From Celeribacter baekdonensis B30 (GTDB taxonomy: Bacteria > Pseudomonadota > Alphaproteobacteria > Rhodobacterales > Rhodobacteraceae), in contig NZ_AMRK01000010.1 in assembly GCF_000299875.1 (NCBI RefSeq), positions 62,001 to 126,000 of the forward strand: a DNA stretch of 64,000 nucleotides. The letters are read 5' to 3'. Below the pieces are notes generated by a model. That model was given only the letters and a program-made list of their open reading frames with translations, ran no database searches and was not told the DNA's origin. Shown piece by piece: positions 45,921-54,852 of the stretch (the first letter of the stretch is position 1; every line of letters starts with the position of its first letter). The position numbers and the translations under genes are program-made.

Positions 45921-46878
45921 GGCTTTGTCGTCCCAAAAGAAGCATCAGAAACACAGCCGATCCAAGCACTCCCAGAATTGTGCCAATCGGCACCTCATAA
46001 GGGGCGCGCAACACCCGCCCCAAGATATCGCAGAACAACAACAGCCCCGCGCCAAGGCTCGCCGCCCATGGCACCGCTGCCCGCAGGTTGTCTCCCACCA
46101 TCCGGCTGACGATATTCGGCACGATGAGACCGAGAAACGGGATCGACCCGACGGTGACAACAACAACGGCAGTGATGACAGAGACGACCAAAAGCCCCAA
46201 CCACATCACCCCGCGATGGTTCAGCCCCAGTGTGATGGCAACATCGCTGCCCATGCCGATGATCGAAAACCGATCCGCATAGAGATACCCGATCAACGCC
46301 AAACCGCCGGTGATCCAAAGGAGTTCGTAGCGCCCACGCAACACGCCGGAAAACTCACCCGTGGTCCAAATGCCGAGATATTGCAGCAAATCGGTCTGAT
46401 AGGCGAAAAACGTCGCCACAGCCCCAATCACCCCGCCCAACATCAGCCCGACCAAAGGCACGAGCAACGGTTGATGCCGTGGCAACCGATCAAGAAGACG
46501 CAAAAACAGCACCGTGCCCGCAATGGCAAAGCCGGATGCAAGGAGCATTTTGGCCAACATCGGTACGGTCGGCAAAAAGAACACCGCAACAAGCAGGCCG
46601 AGCCCCGCACTTTCGGCCGTTCCGGCGGTGGCAGGTTCAACGAATTTGTTGCGCGTCAGCATTTGAAAAATCAGACCGGCAATCGCCATAGACGCCCCGG
46701 TCAGGATCAGCGCCATGGTGCGGGGCACCCGGCTTGCCAGCAGAATGAGCGCATCATCGACTTGACCCTGAAGCACCGCACCAAAAGACATATCAGCGAC
46801 ACCGATGGTCAAAGACAGAAGCGCCATGACCAAAATACTGGTCAAGGCGAGCCCCATATGAAGATGCAGAGATTTCAC
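45907..46878 (-). CDS. Ferric-siderophore ABC transporter permease (FecCD family)
   Basis: 323 residues with about nine membrane helices. Family signature VGSIPFLGLIVPNIVSRMVGDNLRAAVPWAASLGAGLLLFCDILGRVL near 245-295, with the GLIVPN motif of BtuC/FecD permeases. LGLNHRGVMWLGLL supports the same family. Lies 11 bases after the binding-protein gene. Confidence 0.93.
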   Translation of the reverse strand: MKSLHLHMGLALTSILVMALLSLTIGVADMSFGAVLQGQVDDALILLASRVPRTMALILTGASMAIAGLIFQMLTRNKFVEPATAGTAESAGLGLLVAVFFLPTVPMLAKMLLASGFAIAGTVLFLRLLDRLPRHQPLLVPLVGLMLGGVIGAVATFFAYQTDLLQYLGIWTTGEFSGVLRGRYELLWITGGLALIGYLYADRFSIIGMGSDVAITLGLNHRGVMWLGLLVVSVITAVVVVTVGSIPFLGLIVPNIVSRMVGDNLRAAVPWAASLGAGLLLFCDILGRVLRAPYEVPIGTILGVLGSAVFLMLLLGRQSHAVR

Positions 46879-46889
46879 GCTACAAACGC

Positions 46890-47798
46890 TTATTGAGCGG
46901 CGCCAAAGGCGGCGATAAATTGGTCTACCGTGTCTTGCAGCGAACGCACCCCGGTCGTGGCAATGTAAAAATCTGCCGGATGGACATAGATCACCTGCCC
47001 TTTTTGCATCGCCGTGGTTTGCGCCACCAGCTCATTGTTCAGGGTCACATCTGCGGTTGCGCCATCGCCGCGCGTGGCTTTGGTGCGGTCAAAGACGATC
47101 AACCAATCCGGGTTGACCTCATGCAGGAACTCGAAACTGATGGCCTCGCCGTGGGTTTCCGCGTCGACGTTGTCCAAAAGCGGCTCCACGCCAAAGGTCT
47201 CATGCACCCAGCCAAAGCGCGATCCCGGTCCAAAGGCGGAGAGTTTCGGACCATTGGTCATGACGATCAAACCTTTCCCCGCATCTTTCGTCAAAGCCCG
47301 CAGGGTTTCGAGCGACCTGTGGAGCTGATCGACCAGATCCGTCGCTTTGGCCTCTTTTCCAAACAGGGCACCAAGCTCGGTGGTTTGGGTTTTGACCACC
47401 TTTTCAATATCGTCTGAGAACGGCGACATATCCACGGTTGGCGCGATTTTCCCCAAGAACTCAATTTGTTCTCGGGTGCGCGGTCCCGCGAGGATGAGGT
47501 CAGGCTTGAGGGCAAAGACCTGCTCATAATCCGGTTCAAACAAGGTACCAATATGGGGCCGCGTGCCGTCATCCAGATGTTCCAAAGCCGGAACATATAT
47601 CGGCGAGGGAACACCTGCCACATCAACCTCCAACGCCGTGAGGGTGTCCAATGTTCCAAGGTCGAATGTGATCACCTCAGTCGGGTTAGGCTGAACCGAG
47701 ACTGTGCCGGCCAGTGTGGTCAATTGTGTTTCTGCGGCAGCCGCAGGGGCTGCAAAGGCAATCACACACGCGGCCCCCTTTAGGAGTTGTCCAAACAT
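46890..47798 (-). CDS. Ferric-siderophore ABC transporter substrate-binding protein
   Basis: 302 residues from the ATG at 47798, which gives a clean signal peptide (MFGQLLKGAACVIAFAAPAAAAE). Type III periplasmic binding protein: VITFDLGTLDTLTALEVDVAGVP, then FEPDYEQVFALKPDLILAGPRTREQIEFLGKIAPTVDMSPF, characteristic of the YclQ/FatB/CeuE group that binds catecholate or petrobactin-type siderophores. First gene of the operon. I could not identify a convincing Fur, RirA or Irr box upstream. Confidence 0.9.
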   Translation of the reverse strand: MFGQLLKGAACVIAFAAPAAAAETQLTTLAGTVSVQPNPTEVITFDLGTLDTLTALEVDVAGVPSPIYVPALEHLDDGTRPHIGTLFEPDYEQVFALKPDLILAGPRTREQIEFLGKIAPTVDMSPFSDDIEKVVKTQTTELGALFGKEAKATDLVDQLHRSLETLRALTKDAGKGLIVMTNGPKLSAFGPGSRFGWVHETFGVEPLLDNVDAETHGEAISFEFLHEVNPDWLIVFDRTKATRGDGATADVTLNNELVAQTTAMQKGQVIYVHPADFYIATTGVRSLQDTVDQFIAAFGAAQ

Positions 47799-48343
47799 CG
47801 CTTTGCTTTCTTTTGAGAAAGACTGACTCGTGGCGGCGGCTGGGAGGGCAGTCATGATCATAAATATGTAGAAACGATTTAGACGATAAATTAACCGACA
47901 AAAAGAGTAAACTTTAAAAAATGGGCGCGGATGATGGACAAAGGCCTGGCTGGCATGGTCAAGTTAACGGCCTATGGTGACACGTCGGGCTGGATCGCTT
48001 CCCACCCCACTATCATCCCCTCCCGGGTCACATGTGGGATATTCAGAAGAAAGAGCCGATTCGAAGCGCGCATCCATGACCAGCGCTTGAGGTTCGAGGC
48101 TGTTCTCCCACAACATGTTGCGAAATCTCACAAATTACTTAAAAATTCTATATTATCATAATGTTAACGGAAATAGTTAGAGCACAGCCTTAACACACAC
48201 CCCCTTCCCTCGACGGGCTAAAGATAAAAAAATATTGCCTCGTGATAACTTGCGTGTCATGAGTTGAGTTGTCGCAATGTGCCGTAAATAGCGCCGTTTA
48301 GCGACGAAACGAGAAAGACCCAGTAAGAGGTCAACAAGGCAGA
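47799..48343. other. Intergenic region between the iron operon and repA
   Basis: 545 bases holding divergent promoters of the siderophore operon and of repABC. The repA-proximal part is AT-rich (about 48130-48260). An open frame on the plus strand (47931-48161) shows no recognisable features and is not called. A CGTTT-N7-AAACG dyad sits at about 48295-48312 in the repA leader. Confidence 0.4.
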
Positions 48344-49546
48344 GTGAATTTAAACATGAAAACTGAAGATTCCAGTTCCATCGCAGCTTCCATTGCGTCA
48401 AATGCTGCGCGCTTGTCAGAAGCGCTCAATACCCATATGCGCAATAGCTTTCAGCCCGACAGCCGAAAAGTGCTACGCAAGTTCCACCCTGCCGAAGTAT
48501 CTGAGCTCACTGGCATCAGTATGTCAAATCTCAGAACACGCCATCAGGAAGGCGACTTTCCTGATGTCGAGACAGATACCCGAGGCCGTAGGCTCTACAG
48601 CGCAGAAGAGATCGACCAAATCCGCCATGTGATGGCCCGAACAGGTCGAAATGGCGATACCTATCTCCCTGGCCGTCGCGAAAATGACGCTCTTCAGGTG
48701 ATTTCCATCGTGAACTTTAAAGGTGGCTCAAGCAAAACGACCAGCGCCATCCACTTGGCGCAACGTTACGCCTTGCGAGGCTATCGGGTGCTGGCCGTCG
48801 ATATGGATCCGCAGGCCAGCTTGACGACGATGTTCGGATATCGTCCTGAGATCGAGTTTGCTGAGAGCGGCACAGTGTATGACGCGCTCAAATACGATGA
48901 CCCCGTTCCCTTAAGCCAAGTCATCCGAAAGACCTATTTTCACAATCTCGACCTCGCGCCTGCGGGGCTTTTGTTGTCTGAGTACGAGACCGAAACCGCC
49001 TATGCGCTTCAGCATAGGGTCGATCCCCCCTTTACTCAGCGCCTCGCGATTGCGCTCGACGAAGTTGAGGCAAACTACGATCTCGTGATCATTGATTGCC
49101 CACCGCAACTGGGCTTTACAACCATGACGGCACTATTGGCGTCAACGGGCCTGTTGATCACAGTCGTTCCAAGCATGTTGGATGTCGCCTCAATGGCGCA
49201 ATTCCTTGAAATGGCTGGAGAAACTGTCCAAACTCTAGAGGAGGCCGCGGGGCCGATTGACTGGAATTTCCTCAAGTTTCTGATTGCCAGATATGAACCA
49301 ACGGACGTCCCCCAATCGCAAATGGCGGGTTTCCTGAGGTCGATTTTGCTCGATCAAGTTTTGACCACGCCGATGCTCAAATCCACGGCAATCTCTGACG
49401 CCGGCATGACACAGCAAACCATCTATGAGCTGGAGCCTTCGCAAGTTGTGAAAAAGACGCTGGATCGCATCCTTGAAAGCGTGAACGGCGTCGCTGACGA
49501 GTTCGAAAAGACGATCCAGCACGCTTGGGGAAGGGAGACTGACTGA
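48344..49546 (+). CDS. repA: Plasmid partitioning ATPase RepA
   Basis: 400 residues from a GTG at 48344 (alternative ATG 48356). An N-terminal HTH-like DNA-binding region (about 45-70) precedes the ParA ATPase with deviant Walker A KGGSSKTT at 126-133, DMDPQASLT near 155-163 and IIDCPPQLGF near 245. RepA drives segregation with RepB and represses the repABC promoter. Its length matches alphaproteobacterial RepA proteins. RepB begins at the last base of the repA stop codon. Confidence 0.96.
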   Translation: MNLNMKTEDSSSIAASIASNAARLSEALNTHMRNSFQPDSRKVLRKFHPAEVSELTGISMSNLRTRHQEGDFPDVETDTRGRRLYSAEEIDQIRHVMARTGRNGDTYLPGRRENDALQVISIVNFKGGSSKTTSAIHLAQRYALRGYRVLAVDMDPQASLTTMFGYRPEIEFAESGTVYDALKYDDPVPLSQVIRKTYFHNLDLAPAGLLLSEYETETAYALQHRVDPPFTQRLAIALDEVEANYDLVIIDCPPQLGFTTMTALLASTGLLITVVPSMLDVASMAQFLEMAGETVQTLEEAAGPIDWNFLKFLIARYEPTDVPQSQMAGFLRSILLDQVLTTPMLKSTAISDAGMTQQTIYELEPSQVVKKTLDRILESVNGVADEFEKTIQHAWGRETD

Positions 49547-50523
49547 TGGCCCGTAGAAACCTGTTCCAGCCCCCTGCCCCACCTAATACTGGTAGCGCCG
49601 CGATGTCCAGCGGCGAGCAAAAACCGCGCTTTCCCAATACCGGTGCCATGAGTGGTGTCAAATCGACCTTGAAGGATGTCGCAAGCAATGCTGTGCGAGA
49701 AATTTCGGTCGATGTCATTGAAGAGAACGGTCCCAAGGATCGCCTGTCCTTTACGGATGCCGATGTTTTAGCCCTTGCGGCGAGCATCAAGGCCCATGGT
49801 CAACAAGTCCCCATCATGGTTCGACCTCTCGCGGATCGGCCCGGACATTATCGGATTGTGTATGGTCGCCGCAGATTGCGGGCCTTACGGTCTCTTGGGC
49901 TCCCCGCAAAGGCCCTTGTCCGGTCTCTGTCTGACGAGGAGGCCATTCTCGCCCAAGGCCAGGAAAACACACAGCGCCTGGACCCCAGTTTCATTGAAAA
50001 GGCGCTTTTTGCGGCTGAGTTGGCCACAAGCGGCTATGAGCAAGCGATCATTCTTGATGCCTTGGCCGTCGACAAACCGATGCTGTCGCGCATGACCAAG
50101 GTCGCGCGATCCATTCCCCAATCCGTCATCGAGCGGATTGGGTCCGCCCATGGCATCGGACGGCGTCGCTGGGAAGAGCTTGCCGATCAGATGCGCACCC
50201 ATGATGTCGATCTTGAACAGATCGCTCACACACTTGACCTCGACACTGCCAAGACTTCTGACGACCGGTTTGGATTGATCAGTGATGCGGTTGCACAATC
50301 CCTGACGGCCAAAGCGGCGGCAAAACCAGCCCCCTCCCCTACCCTGACGATCAAACTGGGTGATGGAACAGTCTCGGCTGAAATTAAAGAAACGGCCCGC
50401 GCGTTGACATTTAAACTGTCAAAGTCCGAAGCCCCAGAATTTGCTCAGTGGATGCGTAACAACGCAGAAGCTGAGCTTACGCGTCTCTATGAGGCGTGGC
50501 AGTCGGCGCAAACGCCGGACTAA
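49546..50523 (+). CDS. repB: Plasmid partitioning protein RepB (ParB family)
   Basis: 325 residues. The ParB/Srx nuclease-fold domain spans about 70-160 (ADVLALAASIKAHGQQVPIMVRPLADRPGHYRIVYGRRRLRALRSLG, then GQENTQRLDPSFIEKALFAAEL), followed by an HTH region near 165-215 and a C-terminal dimerisation part. It binds parS palindromes, two candidates for which lie in and just after repC. Start overlaps repA by one base. Confidence 0.95.
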   Translation: MARRNLFQPPAPPNTGSAAMSSGEQKPRFPNTGAMSGVKSTLKDVASNAVREISVDVIEENGPKDRLSFTDADVLALAASIKAHGQQVPIMVRPLADRPGHYRIVYGRRRLRALRSLGLPAKALVRSLSDEEAILAQGQENTQRLDPSFIEKALFAAELATSGYEQAIILDALAVDKPMLSRMTKVARSIPQSVIERIGSAHGIGRRRWEELADQMRTHDVDLEQIAHTLDLDTAKTSDDRFGLISDAVAQSLTAKAAAKPAPSPTLTIKLGDGTVSAEIKETARALTFKLSKSEAPEFAQWMRNNAEAELTRLYEAWQSAQTPD

Positions 50524-50571
50524 CCATAAACGAGCAGAACCACATCAAAAGGAGCACGACCAACAGCCCAA

Positions 50572-50622
50572 AAAGAAAGAGCCCCCCAAGGTTTCCCTAG
50601 GAGAGCCCAATCTGTTCTTTGC
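50572..50622 (-). ncRNA. Candidate counter-transcribed RNA (ctRNA / incA) of the repABC system
   Basis: On the minus strand between repB and repC: a possible promoter with -35 TTGACT (50652-50657), 16-base spacer and -10 TAAATC (50630-50635), then a ~50-base transcript ending in a textbook terminator. The terminator stem (50579-50608) has nine GC/GU-rich pairs, one mismatch, three more pairs and a GAAA tetraloop, followed by TTTCTTTTT. Position and size match the antisense RNAs that control RepC synthesis in other repABC plasmids. The promoter is weak by eye; the terminator is convincing. Confidence 0.65.
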
Positions 50623-50747
50623 ACTTTCAGATTTACCAGCTTCTCCACGTCAGTCAACAACAACCGATTCGGTTGACCCATTTTTGTTGCCTTTTTTCTG
50701 ATTTAGGACCTGACGGGGCCTTTCAGACCAGGTTGTCGTGAAAAAAC

Positions 50748-51842
50748 ATGGCATTTAAACAGGCAACCGCACCCATTGGGCTGCGGAACACAGAGCTATT
50801 GTCCGCGGACAATTCGATTCCAGAGCGCCACATCGTGATTGCAACCCTCCGAAATGCGGCCCCTCGCCTGGGTCTCAGCGCGTCCGTGATTTCGACCTTG
50901 GACGCGATGCTTTCATGCCTCGCACCAAAACGGAATCACCATACCGTCTTTGCATCGAACACAACGCTGACCTTCCGCCTCAACGGCATCTCAGACCGGA
51001 CAATCAGGCGTCACGCGGCCGTGTTGCAGGATCTCGGTCTCCTCATCCGCCGTGACAGCCCCAATAGGAAGCGCTTCACAAAACATAACAGCCACGAAGG
51101 CACAGCCCTTCGATTTGGCTTTGATCTGTCACCTCTGTTTTCAAGACTCCACGAGTTTGCCGCCCTCGCCGCCGAGGTCCTCAGAGAAAAAGAGCAAATT
51201 GAATACCTCCGCGCCAAAATCAGAGCTGCCGCCAATGATAGCCTGCGGATCAATCCCGATGATGAGATTGCCCTTCAAACGTTGCGTACGCTTCGTCGTA
51301 AATTGTCACTCAAGGACTGCGAAACCCTGTTTGCGGAGCTTACCGTCACCACGGTTGAAGCCGAAACAACCGACGATATTCCTGCTCATTCGACAACAAC
51401 ACTGTCCGCCAGTGACGGTCATTTTGTCCGGCACCTTCATAAGTCAAATAAAGAACATATTGATAAAGAAGAAGGCTGTGTAAAAAAAGAGACATCCCCA
51501 TCCCAAGCAGAAGAGCCAATCACAGTTCCTGAATTGCTCTCAGCTTGTCCTGAAGCCGCACAGTTTTCATTGAAGAACATCGAGACAGTGCATGACGTCG
51601 TAGCCCACGCAAGGACGCTTGCACCCATGTTAGGCATCAGCAGCCAAAGCTATGAAGCCGCACATCGACGTCTTGGCGGGCTAAGAGCGGCGGCAACCGT
51701 TTGGGCAATTATGCAATTCCACGACAAAATCAAAGCCATCGGTGCATATTTCCGGGCGATTACTACGGGGTCAAAGAGCGCTGAGTTCAGTCCAGAAAAG
51801 CTCATCAGGCGTCTTGCGGCAGCGAAAACCTATGCGGCCTAA
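50748..51842 (+). CDS. repC: Replication initiator RepC
   Basis: 364 residues. RepC N-terminal domain about 25-180 with the winged-helix segment RLNGISDRTIRRHAAVLQDLGLLIRRDSPNRKRF, and C-terminal RepC domain about 260-362 (HDVVAHARTLAPMLGISSQSYEAAHRRLGGLRAAATVWAIMQ). RepC initiates replication, usually from an origin inside its own gene. A candidate parS site lies within codons 17-22 and a second just downstream. A 224-bp gap with the antisense RNA separates it from repB. Confidence 0.95.
   Translation: MAFKQATAPIGLRNTELLSADNSIPERHIVIATLRNAAPRLGLSASVISTLDAMLSCLAPKRNHHTVFASNTTLTFRLNGISDRTIRRHAAVLQDLGLLIRRDSPNRKRFTKHNSHEGTALRFGFDLSPLFSRLHEFAALAAEVLREKEQIEYLRAKIRAAANDSLRINPDDEIALQTLRTLRRKLSLKDCETLFAELTVTTVEAETTDDIPAHSTTTLSASDGHFVRHLHKSNKEHIDKEEGCVKKETSPSQAEEPITVPELLSACPEAAQFSLKNIETVHDVVAHARTLAPMLGISSQSYEAAHRRLGGLRAAATVWAIMQFHDKIKAIGAYFRAITTGSKSAEFSPEKLIRRLAAAKTYAA
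50798..50813. promoter_or_regulatory. parS-like palindrome 1, inside repC
   Basis: ATTGTCCGCGGACAAT, a perfect 16-bp palindrome encoding part of Leu-Leu-Ser-Ala-Asp-Asn near the RepC N-terminus. The identical 16-mer recurs after repC. repABC replicons carry such replicon-specific palindromes as RepB-binding centromeres. Confidence 0.75.
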
Positions 51843-51845
51843 GCT

Positions 51846-51867
51846 AATATTGTCCGCGGACAATATT
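51846..51867. promoter_or_regulatory. parS-like palindrome 2, downstream of repC
   Basis: The same 16-mer as in repC, extended here to a perfect 22-bp palindrome (AATATT arms around TGTCCGCGGACA). It lies four bases after the repC stop codon. Identity of both copies supports a partition site. Confidence 0.8.
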
Positions 51868-52097
51868 TTAAAAATTACGGACTTAAGATGGCTCGGATAA
51901 AAATGCCAACCCTCCAAAATAAGCTGAGACCAAAACCCGCAGAGCTTTGTGATGTCGTGGAAAAATCCATCCCCATCTCCGTCAAGCTATGTATCGCTAC
52001 ATATGCTGAAAGCCCCAGATTAGGCGAGTGTGAAGCAATTCAGGGCCGCATGGCGTTCAAACATGGCAACTAGGGTCCTCTCTTTACGGACCATGTG

Positions 52098-53192
52098 CTA
52101 CAACCCCGCGGCTTTGGTGAGGTTGACGCGAAACCGGTCGCGGCGGCGTTGGTAGCGGCGGGTCATTTCGGCGCTGGCATGGCCAAGGTGTTTCTGAACA
52201 TAGCGCTCATCGACCTCCGCCGAACTGGCGAGACCGGCGCGCAAGCTGTGGCCGGAGAACAATGCAAGGCGGTCCTTTTCCGGCAGATCAGAGCGGATGC
52301 CCGCGGCCAGCACCGTTTGCTTGATCAGGCGGGCGACATGCTTGTCTGAGAGGCGCGCCTCCAACGCGCGGGTGCCATCCTGAGACGCGCGGCGAAACAC
52401 TGGGCCAATGTCGATCTTGGCGAAATGCAGCCACTGTGCCAGAGCGTGAACAGGGCAGGTTTGCTCCGAGGATCCACGGCCAATTTCGACCTCGCGCCAG
52501 CCGGTCTTGGCGTTGAGTGTCAAAAGCACACCATCGTCCAAAATCTCGATCCAACCTTTGCCGTCCAGCGTGTCGTCCTTGCGCATGTCGAGGCTGACAA
52601 TTTCGGACCGGCGCAACCCGCCAGCATAGCCCAAGAGCAAAATTGCCCGGTCGCGCAACCCGCGTAGATCGAAGGGCAGGGTGGCGATCATGGCGACAAT
52701 GTCCTCCGCCAAGATTGCTTCCTTTTGCACCGGCGGGCGGGCGTGTTTACGCTTGATGCCTGCCAGCACGGTCGCGATGTGCCGGTCTTTGCGATCGAGG
52801 GTGAGACCACGTTGCGCGTAGTTCCAGGTAAGGCCCGAGAGACGGCGTTCGATGGTCGAAACGGAAAGGGGGCGGGTCACCGACTGCGGTCCGAGCGCGG
52901 ACTGCGAAGGGGAGGCGCCTGACCCCGATGCCAGATCCGCAAGGTAGAGCCCAATCATCTCCGGCGACGGGGGCAGAGGCTCCGCACCCTTCATCCGGCA
53001 CCAGCGCGTAAAATGCGACCAGTCCTTCGCATAGGCCTTCAGCGTATTGTCCGAGGCCGCAGCGCGCGCATAGTCGCGAGCGGTGTCCACCAGTCGATCC
53101 AGCGTCCCAGAGCCCGCCACATGGGTAGGCACATCAATACGCCCGGTCTCATCTTGTTCGGCCGATGAGTTTGCCTTATACTCCTTATTCAT
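52098..53192 (-). CDS. Tyrosine recombinase / integrase
   Basis: 364 residues from the ATG at 53192 (MNKEYKANSS); the open frame extends upstream but would overlap ccdA antisense. SAM-like N-terminal domain about 25-130, catalytic domain about 160-360 with Arg in GLRRSEIVSLD, His-x-x-Arg in GHSLRAGLAS, LGH, and a Tyr in MTRRYQR. XerC/D-like size and motifs suggest resolution of plasmid multimers. A dif-like inverted repeat is found 660 bp away beyond ccdAB. Confidence 0.92.
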   Translation of the reverse strand: MNKEYKANSSAEQDETGRIDVPTHVAGSGTLDRLVDTARDYARAAASDNTLKAYAKDWSHFTRWCRMKGAEPLPPSPEMIGLYLADLASGSGASPSQSALGPQSVTRPLSVSTIERRLSGLTWNYAQRGLTLDRKDRHIATVLAGIKRKHARPPVQKEAILAEDIVAMIATLPFDLRGLRDRAILLLGYAGGLRRSEIVSLDMRKDDTLDGKGWIEILDDGVLLTLNAKTGWREVEIGRGSSEQTCPVHALAQWLHFAKIDIGPVFRRASQDGTRALEARLSDKHVARLIKQTVLAAGIRSDLPEKDRLALFSGHSLRAGLASSAEVDERYVQKHLGHASAEMTRRYQRRRDRFRVNLTKAAGL

Positions 53193-53214
53193 ACTCTTAC
53201 TCCGAGAGGGTCTT

Positions 53215-53436
53215 ATGGCGCGAATCAAAGTCAATTTGACGCTGGATGCTGATGTCGCGGCGACCGCCCGTGCACTTGGACTCAATATGTCGCGCCTTGC
53301 GGAGGCGGCGATCATTGAGGCTGCCAAGACCGAACGGAATCGTTTGTGGCGTGCGGAAAACCAGTCGGCGATCAGCGCCTATGCCGAGGAGGTTGCCAAA
53401 GAAGGTTTGCCACTCGCTGGCTTTAGAAGCTTTTAG
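53215..53436 (+). CDS. ccdA: Antitoxin CcdA
   Basis: 73 residues from the ATG at 53215. Ribbon-helix-helix N-terminus (ARIKVNLTLDADVAATARALGLNMSRLAEAAI) and the conserved CcdA tail (LWRAENQSAISAYAEEVAKEGLPLAGFRSF) that wraps the toxin. Part of a post-segregational maintenance module, divergent from the recombinase and 12 bases before ccdB. Confidence 0.92.
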   Translation: MARIKVNLTLDADVAATARALGLNMSRLAEAAIIEAAKTERNRLWRAENQSAISAYAEEVAKEGLPLAGFRSF

Positions 53437-53448
53437 GGCGGAGATCGC

Positions 53449-53742
53449 ATGGCGCAGTTCGACCTTTACCGCCTCAAGGGCGGGCAGCTTGTCGTGGATC
53501 TTCAGACCGATTTGATTGGCATTGATGCGTCGCGGATTGTGGCGCCTTTGCGCGACGCGAGCCGGTACGCCGCTTTTCCAGGGCTGACACCGTCTGTTGA
53601 GGTGGCCGGGACGGCTTGGATCGTTCGGGTTCAGGAACTGGCTGCTGTTCCAGGATCGGAGCTGCGTGAGCCGGTCGGGTCTCTGGCGGATCATCACGAC
53701 GCGTTGAAGCGCGCTCTGGATATCCTGATCGACGGGGTTTAA
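53449..53742 (+). CDS. ccdB: Toxin CcdB
   Basis: 97 residues of the CcdB/MazF-fold: QFDLYRLKGGQLVVDLQTDLIGIDASRIVAPL and the C-terminal helix SLADHHDALKRALDILIDGV. F-plasmid CcdB ends in Trp-Gly-Ile, essential for gyrase poisoning; here the end is Asp-Gly-Val, so potency or target may differ. Pairs with CcdA. Confidence 0.88.
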   Translation: MAQFDLYRLKGGQLVVDLQTDLIGIDASRIVAPLRDASRYAAFPGLTPSVEVAGTAWIVRVQELAAVPGSELREPVGSLADHHDALKRALDILIDGV

Positions 53743-53852
53743 CGCATCCGATCCGGTTGCAAACGACGCTGACGTCGATTTTTCCGACTCTGAGTCCATC
53801 GATTTCCCCAAAAAACCGTTCTTTATGAGACTGTATCGTAGCGTATTACAAT

Positions 53853-53881
53853 ATGTCCGATAATGCAAACTTATTGGACAT
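53853..53881. promoter_or_regulatory. dif-like inverted repeat, candidate recombination site
   Basis: ATGTCCGATAA, spacer TGCAAAC, TTATTGGACAT: 11-bp arms with one mismatch, and ATAA/TTAT flanking the spacer as in XerCD dif sites (which use 6- to 8-base spacers). It lies upstream of the DUF1403-scpB pair and near a tyrosine recombinase gene. Candidate multimer-resolution site, or alternatively an operator for the DUF1403 promoter. Confidence 0.5.
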
Positions 53882-53957
53882 GAAAATGTTATATATAGCG
53901 GGGCGGTTGGGTCGCAATTTTCTGGTAGAAAGCGCCGCGTTGATATAGGCTCGACGC

Positions 53958-54851
53958 ATGACATTTGCCCGGCATGATCCTATCGACGATCTGGACACTC
54001 TACCCCGGATGCCCGCCTGGGTCACCTCGGCACGTCCTGAAACCTTTGAAGATGTTGCGTTTTTGTCGGGTGCAGCGCTGAACCACCTGCATGTGGTATT
54101 GGGACACAAGGACGTGCCCCAAGCCTTGTTGCGGGATCGGCTGGCGCTGCGTGCGGCCGAGGCTTGTGTCGCGTTTTCCGGGCGCCCGGAGCGGGAAGGG
54201 GAGTTGCGCGATGCGGTGCACCTTCTGCGCTCGGTCGATCTGCCGGGACCGGCCGGGAAGACCTATCACCACTGGCGGCGCGCGGTCGAGCGGCCCCTGT
54301 CGCTCAAAGCGCTTCACCGCGCCTTGCCGGAGTATGAGCCTGACCAGATTGCGACATGGCTCGACGGAAGCGACGGGGGGCAGGGGGCACCGGTTGCGCG
54401 CGCCGCCTCCGTTTTGGAAACCATCATGACGGATGTGCCCCGCACCGAAGTGCCGGCGCTGATTTTGGCGGACGCGGCCTTGGCACAGGCGCTTGGTTGG
54501 GATCATCTGGTGCCGTTGCTGTCTTTGGGTTTGAAGCGCGCCGATCTACGCAAGCAGGGCGAAGAGTTGCGGCTGGCGTGTCACCGTGCCGTGGTCCCAT
54601 CGGCGGTCGAGGCGGTGCGCTTGGGCGCGGAGCTGACGCGCAAGGCCGCGCGCCTCAAAGCCGTCGCGCCGAACCTGCGTGCCAAAGGGGCCGGGCAGGC
54701 GGTCGAGATATTTCTGACCCGCGATGCCGTTGCGGCCTCTGCGTTGCCTTTGCCGGACCGGGCCGCGCGCAGGCTGTGCGACCGGCTGGTCGATCTCGGC
54801 GCGGTGCGCGAGTTGACCGGCCGCGACACCTTCCGGCTTTACGGGGTGTAA
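53958..54851 (+). CDS. DUF1403 family protein
   Basis: 297 residues, mostly helical, with the family pattern ETFEDVAFLSGAALNHLHVVL near residues 28-48 and ALRAAEACVAFSGRPEREGELRDAVHLLR. Function unknown. These proteins commonly occur beside recombinase and scpB genes on alphaproteobacterial plasmids, and here the stop codon is one base before the scpB start. A role with chromosome-structure or partition proteins is suggested only by that linkage. Confidence 0.85.
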   Translation: MTFARHDPIDDLDTLPRMPAWVTSARPETFEDVAFLSGAALNHLHVVLGHKDVPQALLRDRLALRAAEACVAFSGRPEREGELRDAVHLLRSVDLPGPAGKTYHHWRRAVERPLSLKALHRALPEYEPDQIATWLDGSDGGQGAPVARAASVLETIMTDVPRTEVPALILADAALAQALGWDHLVPLLSLGLKRADLRKQGEELRLACHRAVVPSAVEAVRLGAELTRKAARLKAVAPNLRAKGAGQAVEIFLTRDAVAASALPLPDRAARRLCDRLVDLGAVRELTGRDTFRLYGV

Positions 54852-54852
54852 G

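Noticed and set aside
47799-47930. Fur, RirA or Irr site upstream of the siderophore operon
   Set aside because: The AT-rich stretch has no palindrome matching the known iron boxes well enough to report.
47931-48161. 76-codon open frame between the iron operon and repA
   Set aside because: No recognisable features or good ribosome-binding site; lies in what should be the divergent promoter region.
51888-52073. 61-codon open frame downstream of repC
   Set aside because: Starts just after the second parS palindrome and has no domain. Could be a small plasmid gene, but nothing supports it beyond an open frame.
52098-53327. Longer form of the tyrosine recombinase starting at 53327
   Set aside because: The extra 45 N-terminal residues are the antisense of ccdA and look unlike integrase sequence. 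The ATG at 53192 gives the expected N-terminus.
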